Origin: Caballeronia sp. TF1N1
GTDB taxonomy: Bacteria; Pseudomonadota; Gammaproteobacteria; Burkholderiales; Burkholderiaceae
Direction of reading: 5' to 3'
Length of the DNA: 64,000 bases
NCBI RefSeq assembly: GCF_022878925.1
Contig: NZ_CP084626.1
Span: 1,922,001-1,986,000, forward strand
Of this stretch, positions 53,203-62,884 are shown piece after piece. The notes below the pieces were generated by a model. That model made no database searches. It saw nothing but the letters and a program-made list of their open reading frames with translations, and was not told the DNA's origin. The translations under genes and the position numbers were made by a program. How positions within the stretch are numbered: the stretch's first letter is position 1; every line of letters begins with the position of its first letter.

Positions 53203-54423
53203 ATGGGAGCACTCAGCCATATCCGCGTACTCGACCTGACCCGCGTGCTCGCGGGACCGTGGTGCGCGCAGACGCTCGCCGACCTGGGCGCGGAGGTCAT
53301 CAAGATCGAGCGGCCCGAAACCGGCGACGACACCCGTCACTGGGGCCCGCCCTATCTCAAGAAGCCCGACGGCGAAGACACGCGCGAGGCCGCCTACTAT
53401 CTCGCGGCGAACCGCAACAAGCGCTCGGTAACGGTCGATATCGCAAGTGAAGAAGGTCAGCGGATCGTGCGCGCGCTGGCCGCTCGAAGCGATGTCGTGC
53501 TGGAGAACTACAAGGTCGGTCAGTTGAAGAAGTACGGGCTCGACTATGAATCGCTGAAAGAAGTGAAGCCGGATATCGTCTATTGCTCGGTAACAGGCTT
53601 CGGGCAGACCGGGCCATATGCGGAGCGCGCGGGCTACGACTTCATCATTCAGGGCATCGGCGGCTTCATGAGCATCACCGGCGAGCGCGACGGACAACCC
53701 GGCGGCGGTCCGCAAAAGGCAGGCGTCGCCATCGCCGACCTCATGACCGGCATGTACGCGACAGTGGGCGTGCTGGCGGCGCTCTCGCACCGGGATCGCA
53801 CGGGCGAAGGGCAATATATCGACATGGCGCTGCTCGACGTGCAGGTCGCCATGCTCGCCAACATGAACACCAACTATCTCGCGAGCGGCAAGCCGCCGGT
53901 GCGCTGGGGCAACGCGCATCCGAACATCGTGCCGTACCAGACGTTTCAGACGAGCGATGGCTGGATCATCGTCGCGGTCGGCAACGACGGGCAGTTTCGC
54001 AAGTTCGTCGAGGCAGGCGCATGCGCGCATCTCGCCGACGATCCGCGCTTCGCGAAGAACCCGTCACGCGTGCGCAATCGCGACATGCTCGTGCCGCTTC
54101 TCGCCGACATGGTCGCCACGCGCGGCAAGCACGAATGGCTCGCCGCGCTGGAAGCGGCGGGCGTGCCGTGCGGCCCGATCAACGATCTCGGCGAAGTGTT
54201 CGACGACCCGCAAGTGCTGGCGCGCAGGATGCGTATCGATCTGCCGCATCCGGAAGGCGGCGACGTGAAGCTCGTGGCAAGCCCCATCAAAATGAGCGCG
54301 ACGCCGCCCGAAGCACGCACGCATCCGCCGATGCTCGGTGAACACACCACGAGCGTGCTTAAGGACGTGCTCGGTTACGACGATGCGCGCATTACGCAGT
54401 TGCGAAAGGGCAAGGTGATTTGA
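53203..54423 (+). CDS. CaiB/BaiF family (class III) CoA-transferase
   Basis: 406 residues from ATG 53203; the frame open to 53152 adds 17 basic residues without a ribosome site. Class III CoA-transferases move CoA between acids through an aspartyl-CoA thioester; the likely nucleophile is Asp179 (KAGVAIADLMTGMYA). Other family segments: IRVLDLTRVLAGPWCAQTLADLGAEVIKIE at the N-terminus, GFGQTGPYAERAGYDFIIQ and RWGNAHPNIVPYQTF. Cytosolic. The acyl donor and acceptor are unknown and no pathway partner is adjacent. It converges on the OsmB-like gene. Confidence 0.92.
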   Translation: MGALSHIRVLDLTRVLAGPWCAQTLADLGAEVIKIERPETGDDTRHWGPPYLKKPDGEDTREAAYYLAANRNKRSVTVDIASEEGQRIVRALAARSDVVLENYKVGQLKKYGLDYESLKEVKPDIVYCSVTGFGQTGPYAERAGYDFIIQGIGGFMSITGERDGQPGGGPQKAGVAIADLMTGMYATVGVLAALSHRDRTGEGQYIDMALLDVQVAMLANMNTNYLASGKPPVRWGNAHPNIVPYQTFQTSDGWIIVAVGNDGQFRKFVEAGACAHLADDPRFAKNPSRVRNRDMLVPLLADMVATRGKHEWLAALEAAGVPCGPINDLGEVFDDPQVLARRMRIDLPHPEGGDVKLVASPIKMSATPPEARTHPPMLGEHTTSVLKDVLGYDDARITQLRKGKVI

Positions 54424-54439
54424 GCGCGATACGCCGGTA

Positions 54440-54640
54440 TCAACGCGTTCCCGCGCCGATCAGCCCGCCCGCCGCCGCCCCGGCGATGGTCCCGAGCGGC
54501 CCGCCCGTGAGCACGTAGCCGAGCGCCCCGCCCGCGCCCGCGCCGATGGCCGCGTGAGCCTGTTGACGCGACACGCCCGCGCAGGCTGTGAGGCTCGTCA
54601 CGAGCGCGGCCACCGCCGCGAGCTTGATGATCTTGTTCAT
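54440..54640 (-). CDS. OsmB-like glycine-zipper lipoprotein
   Basis: 66 residues. MNKIIKLAAVAALVTSLTAC is a lipoprotein signal with Cys20 as the lipidated residue; the mature part AIGAGAGGALGYVLTGGPLGTIAGAAAGGLIGAG closely follows E. coli OsmB (AIGAGAGALGGAVLT... in that protein), a small outer-membrane lipoprotein induced by osmotic stress. ATG 54640 has AGGGAA upstream; the longer frame to 54733 is rejected. No regulatory element was seen in the 373 bases upstream. The role as stress protein is from the family. Confidence 0.82.
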   Translation of the reverse strand: MNKIIKLAAVAALVTSLTACAGVSRQQAHAAIGAGAGGALGYVLTGGPLGTIAGAAAGGLIGAGTR

Positions 54641-55013
54641 GGTCGAATTCCCTGTGTTCTCGTTGTGTTGTCGTTGTGATGTCTTGTAGTCGCACCGCTT
54701 GCCGGCTTGCAACCCGACCGGCGAGCCGATCATAAAAGCCCGCGCGCCCCGCCCACAACGCGATTTACCTTCCGTTACCCTCGTTACGGTGACCGAATAA
54801 GTGCTTCACAGGTGTAACGCGGGAGCCGGAATATGCAGGCCGATCCGCAGCGCATGGAAAGGCGGCATCGGCGAAACCCGCGAGCGCCTGCCCGCGCGGG
54901 TTGCGTAAGGTAGAATCATCCCGATATACCTAGCATTCGAACGCGTTCCGAGCCGCGAGGAACGTTTCCCGAACCGATCACACGCGAGCGCATCCGTTGG
55001 CACTTCTTTTCGC
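54641..55013. other. 373-base divergent intergenic region
   Basis: Between the minus-strand OsmB-like gene and plus-strand glnS; contains both promoters. A possible -10 TAGAAT occurs at 54911-54916 for glnS, without a good -35. I see no gene, riboswitch or hairpin array here. Confidence 0.4.
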
Positions 55014-56723
<1,710 letters not shown>

Positions 56724-56846
56724 GCGTCGCAGTTTTAGTTGCAGAGTAACGGGCGCCGCACGCAAGAGGCGGCGTCCGGTCCCGCGTCCGCGGTGCGAAC
56801 AAGACAAACAGAGGGCCAGCAACACGCGCTTCCAGCGAGGACATCC

Positions 56847-57830
56847 ATGAAGCAGTACTCAAGCGCGCCGCGAGCGGGCGCGTTCCGGGTCATTGTCGGA
56901 AACGTTTGCATCGCGACGTCCGCCGCGCTGTCTTTCTGCTCTCCGGCATGGGCCGCCACGGCGAAAGAGCTCGCTTCCGCGCAGGCCGCCGTCGATCAGC
57001 TTCCGCCTTCGGCCACGCTGCGCAAGATCGCCGAGAACGGCGCGATCGTCCTGGGCGCGCGTGAATCGTCGGTGCCGTTTTCTTATCTGAACAAGCAGCA
57101 GCCGGTCGGCTACTCCTACGACATTGCGCTCAAAGTCGTCGATGAAGTGAAGCGCCGGCTCAACATGCCGAATCTCACGGTGAAGAACGTGGTCGTGACC
57201 TCGTCGAACCGCATCTCCTACGTGGTGAACAATCAGGTCGATCTGGAATGCGGCAGCACCGCGCATCTGGCCGAGCGCGATCCGCTGGTCGCGTTTTCCA
57301 ACAGTTTCTTTTTGTACGGCATTCGCATGGTCGTGAAGCGCAAATCGGGCATTCGCGATTACGACGATCTCGCGGGCAAGACCGTCTCCACCACGGCGGG
57401 CACGTCGGACGAACGGCTGCTGCGGGAGATGAGCATCGAGCGCAAGCTGAATCTGCGTATCATCAGTGCGCGCGATCATGCCGAGGCATTTCAGGCGCTC
57501 AAGAGCGACCGCGCAGTCGCCTTCGTGATGGACGACCCGCTGCTCTACGGCAAGATCGCGCAGGAAGGCGCGGCGCGCCGCGACTACATGGTGACGGGCG
57601 AATCGCTTTCCAATGAATCGTACGGCTGCATGATGCGCAAGGGCGATCCCGAGTTCAAACGCATCGTCGACGATGTGATCGCCGGCATGCAGCGCTCGGG
57701 CGAAGCGAAGAAGCTCTACGACACCTGGTTCATGCAGCCCATTCCGCCGGACGGCATCAATCTGCAGTTTCCGTTATCGGCGGACATGAAAGCGCTGTTC
57801 GCCAATCCGACCGACCATCTTGCCGAATGA
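56847..57830 (+). CDS. Amino-acid ABC transporter binding protein (GltI-like)
   Basis: 327 residues. Signal peptide about 1-36 (AALSFCSPAWA), then a periplasmic-binding type 2 fold: TLRKIAENGAIVLGARESSVPFSYLN, VGYSYDIALKVVDEVKRRL, VDLECGSTAHLAERD and FVMDDPLLYGKIA. The pattern is that of glutamate/aspartate binding proteins such as GltI. ATG 56847 follows GCGAGGACATCC. No permease or ATPase gene lies nearby, so its transporter is elsewhere; the exact ligand is unknown. Its stop is 2 bases from the convergent Nudix gene. Confidence 0.9.
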   Translation: MKQYSSAPRAGAFRVIVGNVCIATSAALSFCSPAWAATAKELASAQAAVDQLPPSATLRKIAENGAIVLGARESSVPFSYLNKQQPVGYSYDIALKVVDEVKRRLNMPNLTVKNVVVTSSNRISYVVNNQVDLECGSTAHLAERDPLVAFSNSFFLYGIRMVVKRKSGIRDYDDLAGKTVSTTAGTSDERLLREMSIERKLNLRIISARDHAEAFQALKSDRAVAFVMDDPLLYGKIAQEGAARRDYMVTGESLSNESYGCMMRKGDPEFKRIVDDVIAGMQRSGEAKKLYDTWFMQPIPPDGINLQFPLSADMKALFANPTDHLAE

Positions 57831-57832
57831 AT

Positions 57833-58282
57833 TCAGAGTGTGTCGTGCAGTTCGGCCAATGACAGCGTGGTTTGAAAGAGCTTCGCGAGGCTGCGGCTCG
57901 CGAAGCTGTCCACGTCGGCGGGACTGACCCAGCGATAGCCGTCCATCTCGGGAATCATGGTGCCGTCGCTGTAGCGCGGAAAATACGATTCGCACACGCA
58001 GTCTTCGAGCTTCACTTCGTCGTCGCTCACGCGCACGGCGAAGAGATGCAAGTCCTTGTCGCGACGATACACAAAGCGTCCGAGGTCTTTGAGACGCGCG
58101 GCCGGCAGCACGATGCCCGTTTCCTCGCGCAACTCGCGCAAGGCCGCGTCGATAGGCGCCTCGCCGGGATCGCCCTGTCCTTTCGGCACGTCCCAATGCG
58201 TGGTCTCGGTCGCGTGGCACAGGAGCACGTCGCCCTGCGGGTTCAGGATCACCACGCCGCACGATACGGTACGGGCGGTCAT
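57833..58282 (-). CDS. Nudix hydrolase
   Basis: 149 residues from ATG 58282, with GGAG 10 bases before; ATG 58309 is less supported. The Nudix box is complete: G35-x5-E41-x7-R49-E50-L-R-E53-E54-T-G56 (DVPKGQGDPGEA, then RELREETGI). The enzymes hydrolyse nucleoside diphosphates linked to other groups, with Mg2+ held by the box. A GDG/WVSP tail resembles dinucleotide-type members, but the substrate cannot be told. Cytosolic. The gene follows a surface-antigen-like gene on the same strand (36 bases). Confidence 0.9.
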   Translation of the reverse strand: MTARTVSCGVVILNPQGDVLLCHATETTHWDVPKGQGDPGEAPIDAALRELREETGIVLPAARLKDLGRFVYRRDKDLHLFAVRVSDDEVKLEDCVCESYFPRYSDGTMIPEMDGYRWVSPADVDSFASRSLAKLFQTTLSLAELHDTL

Positions 58283-58318
58283 CGCGCGACGGCTCCGTTC
58301 AACATGCAAACCCGCACG

Positions 58319-58717
58319 TCATTGCTTCTTGAGTTGCCACTTGCCGCTCGCCTGCTTGCAGGCAGACGGCGTCCAGGTCTGCGTCTGCCCCTTCGCAATG
58401 GCCACGATCTCGACCTTGCGGCACTTGAGACCGGCGTCTTCGAAGGTCTCGCGCGGCGTGATGGTGCCGTGGACCGGCACCGTATTACCCGCGTCCTTGT
58501 TGTCCCAGTCGAGCGATTCGCCGTCCTTCTTGGTCTCGAGCGCGGTCTGCGCGGCGCGGTTGAGTGCCTGTAAGTCGCGCTGCTTCATGTAGGTGATGGG
58601 CGTGTTGTTCAGAAAACCCAGATTGGCCGCAAACGCCGAAGCGCTCGCGGCGACGAGCACGGTGGCCGTCAATGTCCGGATGCAGGCGCGCGCCAGCGGT
58701 CGATATTCGATCGGCAT
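58319..58717 (-). CDS. Exported surface-antigen-like protein (RT0821/Lpp0805 type)
   Basis: 132 residues from ATG 58717 (GAGGAG upstream). Signal peptide about 1-34 (RTLTATVLVAASASAFA). The mature part, with LQALNRAAQTALETKKDGESLDWDNKDAGNTVPVHGTITPRETFEDAGLKCRKVEIVA and TPSACKQASGKWQL, matches the C-terminal surface-antigen domain of the 17-kDa family: W-N, TP, C-R, AC and a closing W. The usual glycine-zipper part is absent. Probably periplasmic or cell-surface. Function unknown. Confidence 0.78.
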   Translation of the reverse strand: MPIEYRPLARACIRTLTATVLVAASASAFAANLGFLNNTPITYMKQRDLQALNRAAQTALETKKDGESLDWDNKDAGNTVPVHGTITPRETFEDAGLKCRKVEIVAIAKGQTQTWTPSACKQASGKWQLKKQ

Positions 58718-58870
58718 AGATTCTCCTCGTTGCAATGCGTTCGATACGGCGCCGTAGACGAGGCGCGTATGACGAGCGGCGGCGAAACCGCGCGCTCGGG
58801 CCTTTGAGGGCCGCAACGAGGATAGCATGACACAAGGCGAACGGCCGCCTTGCGGGCTATATCGCGGGCT

Positions 58871-60214
58871 TTAGTTCGATGCCGCCTTCATGTCCTGGAT
58901 CGCCGTGCCCTTTTGCGAATTCTTGTCGGTGGCGGGATCGTAGCCGTCGGTGAGCGTGCCGAGGAACGCGACCACGTCCTTGATCTCGGCTTCGTCGAGT
59001 GCGGGCTTGTCGCCGCGCTTGCGATCGAACGGCGCCTCGGTATTCACGTTCTCCCAGTACTTGCGCGGCAGATCGTCGAACTTTTGCACCGCGCCCTTCT
59101 TCGAGACCGGATAGAACTTCTCCGGGTTCGTATCGCGCTCGACATAGAAGCGCACGACTTCATCGAGCGAATGATAGATGCCGTTGTGGAAGAAGGTCTT
59201 GCGCGTCGCCACGTTGCGCAGCGACGGCGTGCGAAAGAGTCCGCAGAACTCGTCGCGGCCCTTCAGATCGGTGCGCTCGGGTCCGCATGCGCCCAGATCG
59301 TGAAAGTTCGGATTCTTGTTGATCGGCAATGCGCGATTGCGCGGCACGCCGATGGCGATCAGGCCGAAGTCGCTGAACTGCGGCGGTGTGCCGTCCTTCG
59401 CGCGCTGGCTGATATGACACGCCGCGCAATTGCCCTTGCTCTCGTCGTTGAAGAGCCGCAGGCCGTGCATCTCGGCGTCGTTGAGCTTTGCGCGGCCGGC
59501 AAGGAATGCATCGAACTTGCTCGTGTAGGGGAAGAACTTCTGCGGCGTCTGCTCGAACGCTTCCAGCGAACTCAGCACGGAGGCGAACAGACGGTCGTCG
59601 CTATCGAATACGCTCGCACCGAACGCGCGGCGGACATCGTCCGCATAAGGCGCCGCCCGGACCGCCGCCGCGACCTTGGCGGGCGTGCTGCCCATCTCGA
59701 ACGACGACAGCAGCGGAATGCGCGCCTGGTCCGCGCCATGGTCCACGCGGCCGTCCCACGTCAGCCCGCCGGTCGGGCCGGCATCGACACTTTCGTCGCC
59801 TTCGTCGTCGGAATCGTGGAAGTGCTCGGCGAATTGCGGCACGGACTGCAAGTACTTGAGCGACGGCACCGCCCGAAAGCCTGGCCGATGCATATCGCTG
59901 CCGCCCAGCTGCACGGAGAACGCGTTAGGCGGACCGAAAGCATGACTCGGACTATGACAGGACGCACACGCGAGCTTGCCGGAGCCTGACAGCGACGGGT
60001 CCATGAAGAGCTTCTCGCCGACCGTCTGCATTGCCTTCACTTGCGCGAAAACCTCCGCGCGCGACTGCCCTTTCGATGGCGCGGCTTGTGCCGGAGCCGT
60101 TGCCAGATCGGCTGCGTGGGAATCGCATCCGCTCAACGCGACGGATGAGGCGGCCAGCAACAGGGAACATAAAACGAACGGCAGACGCATCGAAGGCATG
60201 GATTGCGGACGCAT
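58871..60214 (-). CDS. Di-haem cytochrome-c peroxidase family protein
   Basis: 447 residues from ATG 60214 (60190 is an alternative start). A lipoprotein-type signal (LLAASSVALSGC) is followed by the mature part. Two c-type haem sites: CASCH at 83-87 and CAACH at 263-267. FGPPNAFSVQLGG, DGRVDHGADQARIPLL, and RTPSLRNVATRKTFFHNGIYHSLDEVVRFYVERD are typical of the MauG/CcpA family. The protein is periplasmic, reducing H2O2 with electrons from cytochromes, or oxidising a substrate. Followed (divergent) by an AcpA-type phosphoesterase gene. The exact activity is not readable. Confidence 0.9.
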   Translation of the reverse strand: MRPQSMPSMRLPFVLCSLLLAASSVALSGCDSHAADLATAPAQAAPSKGQSRAEVFAQVKAMQTVGEKLFMDPSLSGSGKLACASCHSPSHAFGPPNAFSVQLGGSDMHRPGFRAVPSLKYLQSVPQFAEHFHDSDDEGDESVDAGPTGGLTWDGRVDHGADQARIPLLSSFEMGSTPAKVAAAVRAAPYADDVRRAFGASVFDSDDRLFASVLSSLEAFEQTPQKFFPYTSKFDAFLAGRAKLNDAEMHGLRLFNDESKGNCAACHISQRAKDGTPPQFSDFGLIAIGVPRNRALPINKNPNFHDLGACGPERTDLKGRDEFCGLFRTPSLRNVATRKTFFHNGIYHSLDEVVRFYVERDTNPEKFYPVSKKGAVQKFDDLPRKYWENVNTEAPFDRKRGDKPALDEAEIKDVVAFLGTLTDGYDPATDKNSQKGTAIQDMKAASN

Positions 60215-60457
60215 GAAATTGAAAGATGCCGCAGGGTATGACGCTCATGTGTCTCTCATGTGACACGCGCCGACGCCGTCATATGGAGGGCAACGCATGA
60301 TGGTTATTTCACCAACCTTACGCATTCGAAAGCGTTATTACATGTTCGCGTAATTGATCGTGGTCACACTTCGCACGCCGGCACTAAAAGGCACTTGAAG
60401 GCGTTTGCCGAAGTCGCCTGCATTCGGCGCCGGCTCCCCAACACAAGAGAGACCTCG

Positions 60458-62020
60458 ATGAACAAGAAACTCGTTTGCGCAGTGCCGCTCGCATCGGCGC
60501 TGGCAATCGGCTTATACGCATGCGGCGGCGACGACCACCACGACAACGACATCTCGTCGGTGAAAAACGTCGTGGTCATCTACGCGGAAAACCGCAGCTT
60601 CGATAACCTCTACGGCAGCTTCCCCGGCGCGAACGGCTTGCAGAGCGTGACGGCGGCAAGCGCGCAGCAGCTCGACCGCGACGGCAGCGTGCTGCCGACC
60701 CTGCCGAAGATCTGGACGGGCCTGACGGCAACGGGCGTGACGCCTGCCGTCACCGAGGCGATGACGGCGAATCTGCCGAACGCGCCTTTCGCCATCGACG
60801 ATCCGGCGGGCTTCAACACGCCGCTCTCGCTCACGACGCGCGACCTGTATCACCGCTTCTATGAAAACCAGATGCAGATCGACGGCGGCAAGAACGACAA
60901 GTTCGCCGCATGGGCGGATTCGGGCGGCATGGTGATGGGTCACTACAGCACGCCGCCGCAAAAGCTGCCGCTGTGGAAAGTCGCGCAGCAATACACGCTC
61001 GCCGACAACTTCTTCATGGGCGCGTTCGGCGGTTCGTTCCTGAATCACCAGTGGCTGGTTTGCGCGTGTACGCCGGTTTATCCGAACGCCGACAAGAGCG
61101 TGGCGAAGGCGTCGATCTCGGCGGTGAACGCGGATGGCGTGTCGCTCACGCTGGCGTCGAACTCGCCGGCTTCGGCGCTCACGGGCATTCCGAAGTTCGT
61201 CAACTCGGGCAACCTGACGCCCGACTTCTACGCGATCAACACAATGCAGCCGCCGTATCAGCCGAGCGGCAACACGCCGCCGACGGGTGGCGATCCGACG
61301 CTTGCCGACCCGAACGCCGCGACGACGCTGCCGCCGCAGACGCAGCAGCATATCGGCGACCTGCTGAACAACGCGGGCATCAGCTGGGCATGGTATGGCG
61401 GTTCGTGGGGCGCGGCGCTGGCGAGCCGTTCGGTGATCGGCGGCTCGGTGAATTCGGTGCCGAACTTCCAGACGCACCATCAGCCGTTCAACTACTTCGC
61501 CGATCTCGCGCCGGGTTCGACCAACCGCGCGCAGCATTTGCTCGACGGCGGCACGAACGGAACGGAGTTCATCAAGGCGATCGACGCGGGCACCTTGCCG
61601 CAAGTCTCGTTCTACAAGCCGCAGGGCAACCTGAACGAGCACGCGGGTTATACGGACGTGGCCTCGGGCGATCAACACATTGCCGACTTGATCACGCATC
61701 TGCAGAACAGTCCGCAGTGGAAGAACATGGTCGTGGTCGTGACGTACGACGAAAACGGCGGCTTCTGGGATCACGTCGCGCCGCCGAAGGGTGACCGCTG
61801 GGGTCCGGGCACGCGCATTCCGGCGCTCATCGTCTCGCCGTATGCGAAGAAGGGTTTCGTCGATCACACGCAGTACGACACGACGTCGATCCTGCGCTTC
61901 ATCACGAAGCGTTTCTCGCTGCCGACGTTGCCGGGTCTGGCTTCGCGCGATGCCGCGTTGAAGGCGAACGGCGCGCCCGCAATGGGCGACCTGACGAACG
62001 CGATGAACTTCTCGCAGTGA
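60458..62020 (+). CDS. AcpA-type phosphoesterase (acid phosphatase/phospholipase C family)
   Basis: 520 residues from ATG 60458 (AAGAGAG upstream); the frame open to 60260 is not used. Lipoprotein-like signal (LASALAIGLYAC). The phosphoesterase domain is read from NVVVIYAENRSFDNLYGSFPG (metal-binding Glu-Asn and Asp), DNFFMGAFGGSFLNHQWLV, VVVVTYDENGGFWDHVAPP and GTRIPALIVSPYAKKGFVDH. These resemble AcpA acid phosphatases and phospholipase C. Secreted or anchored in the outer membrane. A terminator follows at once. Substrate choice (phosphomonoester or phospholipid) cannot be told. Confidence 0.9.
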   Translation: MNKKLVCAVPLASALAIGLYACGGDDHHDNDISSVKNVVVIYAENRSFDNLYGSFPGANGLQSVTAASAQQLDRDGSVLPTLPKIWTGLTATGVTPAVTEAMTANLPNAPFAIDDPAGFNTPLSLTTRDLYHRFYENQMQIDGGKNDKFAAWADSGGMVMGHYSTPPQKLPLWKVAQQYTLADNFFMGAFGGSFLNHQWLVCACTPVYPNADKSVAKASISAVNADGVSLTLASNSPASALTGIPKFVNSGNLTPDFYAINTMQPPYQPSGNTPPTGGDPTLADPNAATTLPPQTQQHIGDLLNNAGISWAWYGGSWGAALASRSVIGGSVNSVPNFQTHHQPFNYFADLAPGSTNRAQHLLDGGTNGTEFIKAIDAGTLPQVSFYKPQGNLNEHAGYTDVASGDQHIADLITHLQNSPQWKNMVVVVTYDENGGFWDHVAPPKGDRWGPGTRIPALIVSPYAKKGFVDHTQYDTTSILRFITKRFSLPTLPGLASRDAALKANGAPAMGDLTNAMNFSQ

Positions 62021-62040
62021 TAAGTCTCCGAGCTTGACCG

Positions 62041-62068
62041 ACGGGCCGCCTCTTGCGGCCCGTTTTTT
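62041..62068. terminator. Rho-independent terminator after the phosphoesterase gene
   Basis: ACGGGCCGC (62041-62049) and GCGGCCCGT (62055-62063) pair perfectly around CTCTT, followed by TTTTTT. Lies 21 bases after the phosphoesterase stop and touches the convergent GntR stop. Confidence 0.92.
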
Positions 62069-62754
62069 CATGCGCCCGCGAAAAGCGACGCCAGATCGCT
62101 GCTACGCTGGCCGCCCGCCTCGGTCAGCACGCGCGCCTCGAGTTCATCGATATGCTCGCGCATGACGGCAAGCGCGGTGTGCAGATCGCCGGCTTCGAGC
62201 GCATCGACGAGACGCCCGTGTTCGTCGGATGCGCAATTCGACACCTTCGACGGATCGAACAACGCTTTATACAGCTCCGTCCTGGCGACGAGCCGCGCGA
62301 GAAACGCCTCGACTTCCGGCGTGCCCGCAAGCTGCGCAAGCAGCAGATGGAACTGTCCCGCGAGCCGCACGCATTCTTCCACGACGCCGGCCTTGAGCGC
62401 GCGCTGCTCGCTCTTCACATGCGCACGCAACGCACGCTTTTGCGGCGTCTTGAGCGCGCCGCACAGGCTCGCCACGATGCCCGCCTCCACCACTTGGCGC
62501 GCGCGATAGACCTCACGAATATCATCGACGGAAGGCGACGGCACGAACGCGCCGCGATTGACTTCGAGCGTGAGCTTGCCTTCCGCGCCAAGCCGCGCGA
62601 GCGCCTTGCGAACGGCGCCGCGCGTGCAGTCGAACGCCGCCGCGAGTTCGCGCTCGACGAGTTGCGCGCCCGGCGCGAGCTTGCCCTGCAAGAGCGCGGA
62701 AGCGACCGCGCCGTAGACGCGCTCTTCCGGTGAAATGTCCTTTTGCGATGCCAT
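62068..62754 (-). CDS. GntR family regulator, FadR-type (FCD domain)
   Basis: 228 residues from ATG 62754. An N-terminal winged helix (VYGAVASALLQGKLAPGAQLVERELAAAFDCTRGAVRKALARLGAEG) is followed by a helical FCD domain with His positions (FHLLLAQLAG, DEHGRLVDAL, MREHIDEL) that can hold metal or an acid effector. A longer frame reaches 62844 but overlaps the operator region. Divergent from the amidohydrolase gene, with two TGGTNNACCA sites between, so it probably represses that gene and itself. Effector unknown. Confidence 0.9.
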   Translation of the reverse strand: MASQKDISPEERVYGAVASALLQGKLAPGAQLVERELAAAFDCTRGAVRKALARLGAEGKLTLEVNRGAFVPSPSVDDIREVYRARQVVEAGIVASLCGALKTPQKRALRAHVKSEQRALKAGVVEECVRLAGQFHLLLAQLAGTPEVEAFLARLVARTELYKALFDPSKVSNCASDEHGRLVDALEAGDLHTALAVMREHIDELEARVLTEAGGQRSSDLASLFAGA

Positions 62755-62833
62755 GAATGCGTGCGGTGCCTGTTGTTGATCCGCATTGTAGCGAGTGCCC
62801 GGCAAATACGGGTTATCAGCGATGCCGCGATTT

Positions 62834-62866
62834 TGGTTGACCAATATTTGCTAAGATGGTCAACCA
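62834..62866. promoter_or_regulatory. Paired GntR-type operators
   Basis: TGGTTGACCA (62834-62843) and TGGTCAACCA (62857-62866) are reverse complements, each a TGGT-NN-ACCA palindrome; the flanking bases extend the arms to 12 (TTTGGTTGACCA and TGGTCAACCAAA). The centres are 23 bases apart, about two helical turns. They lie between the GntR gene and the amidohydrolase gene. Confidence 0.75.
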
Positions 62867-62884
62867 AACAGGAGGCTCTCGGGT

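Noticed and set aside
60215..60457. Possible Pho box before the AcpA-type gene
   Set aside because: No tandem CTGTCAT-like repeats; only isolated partial matches.
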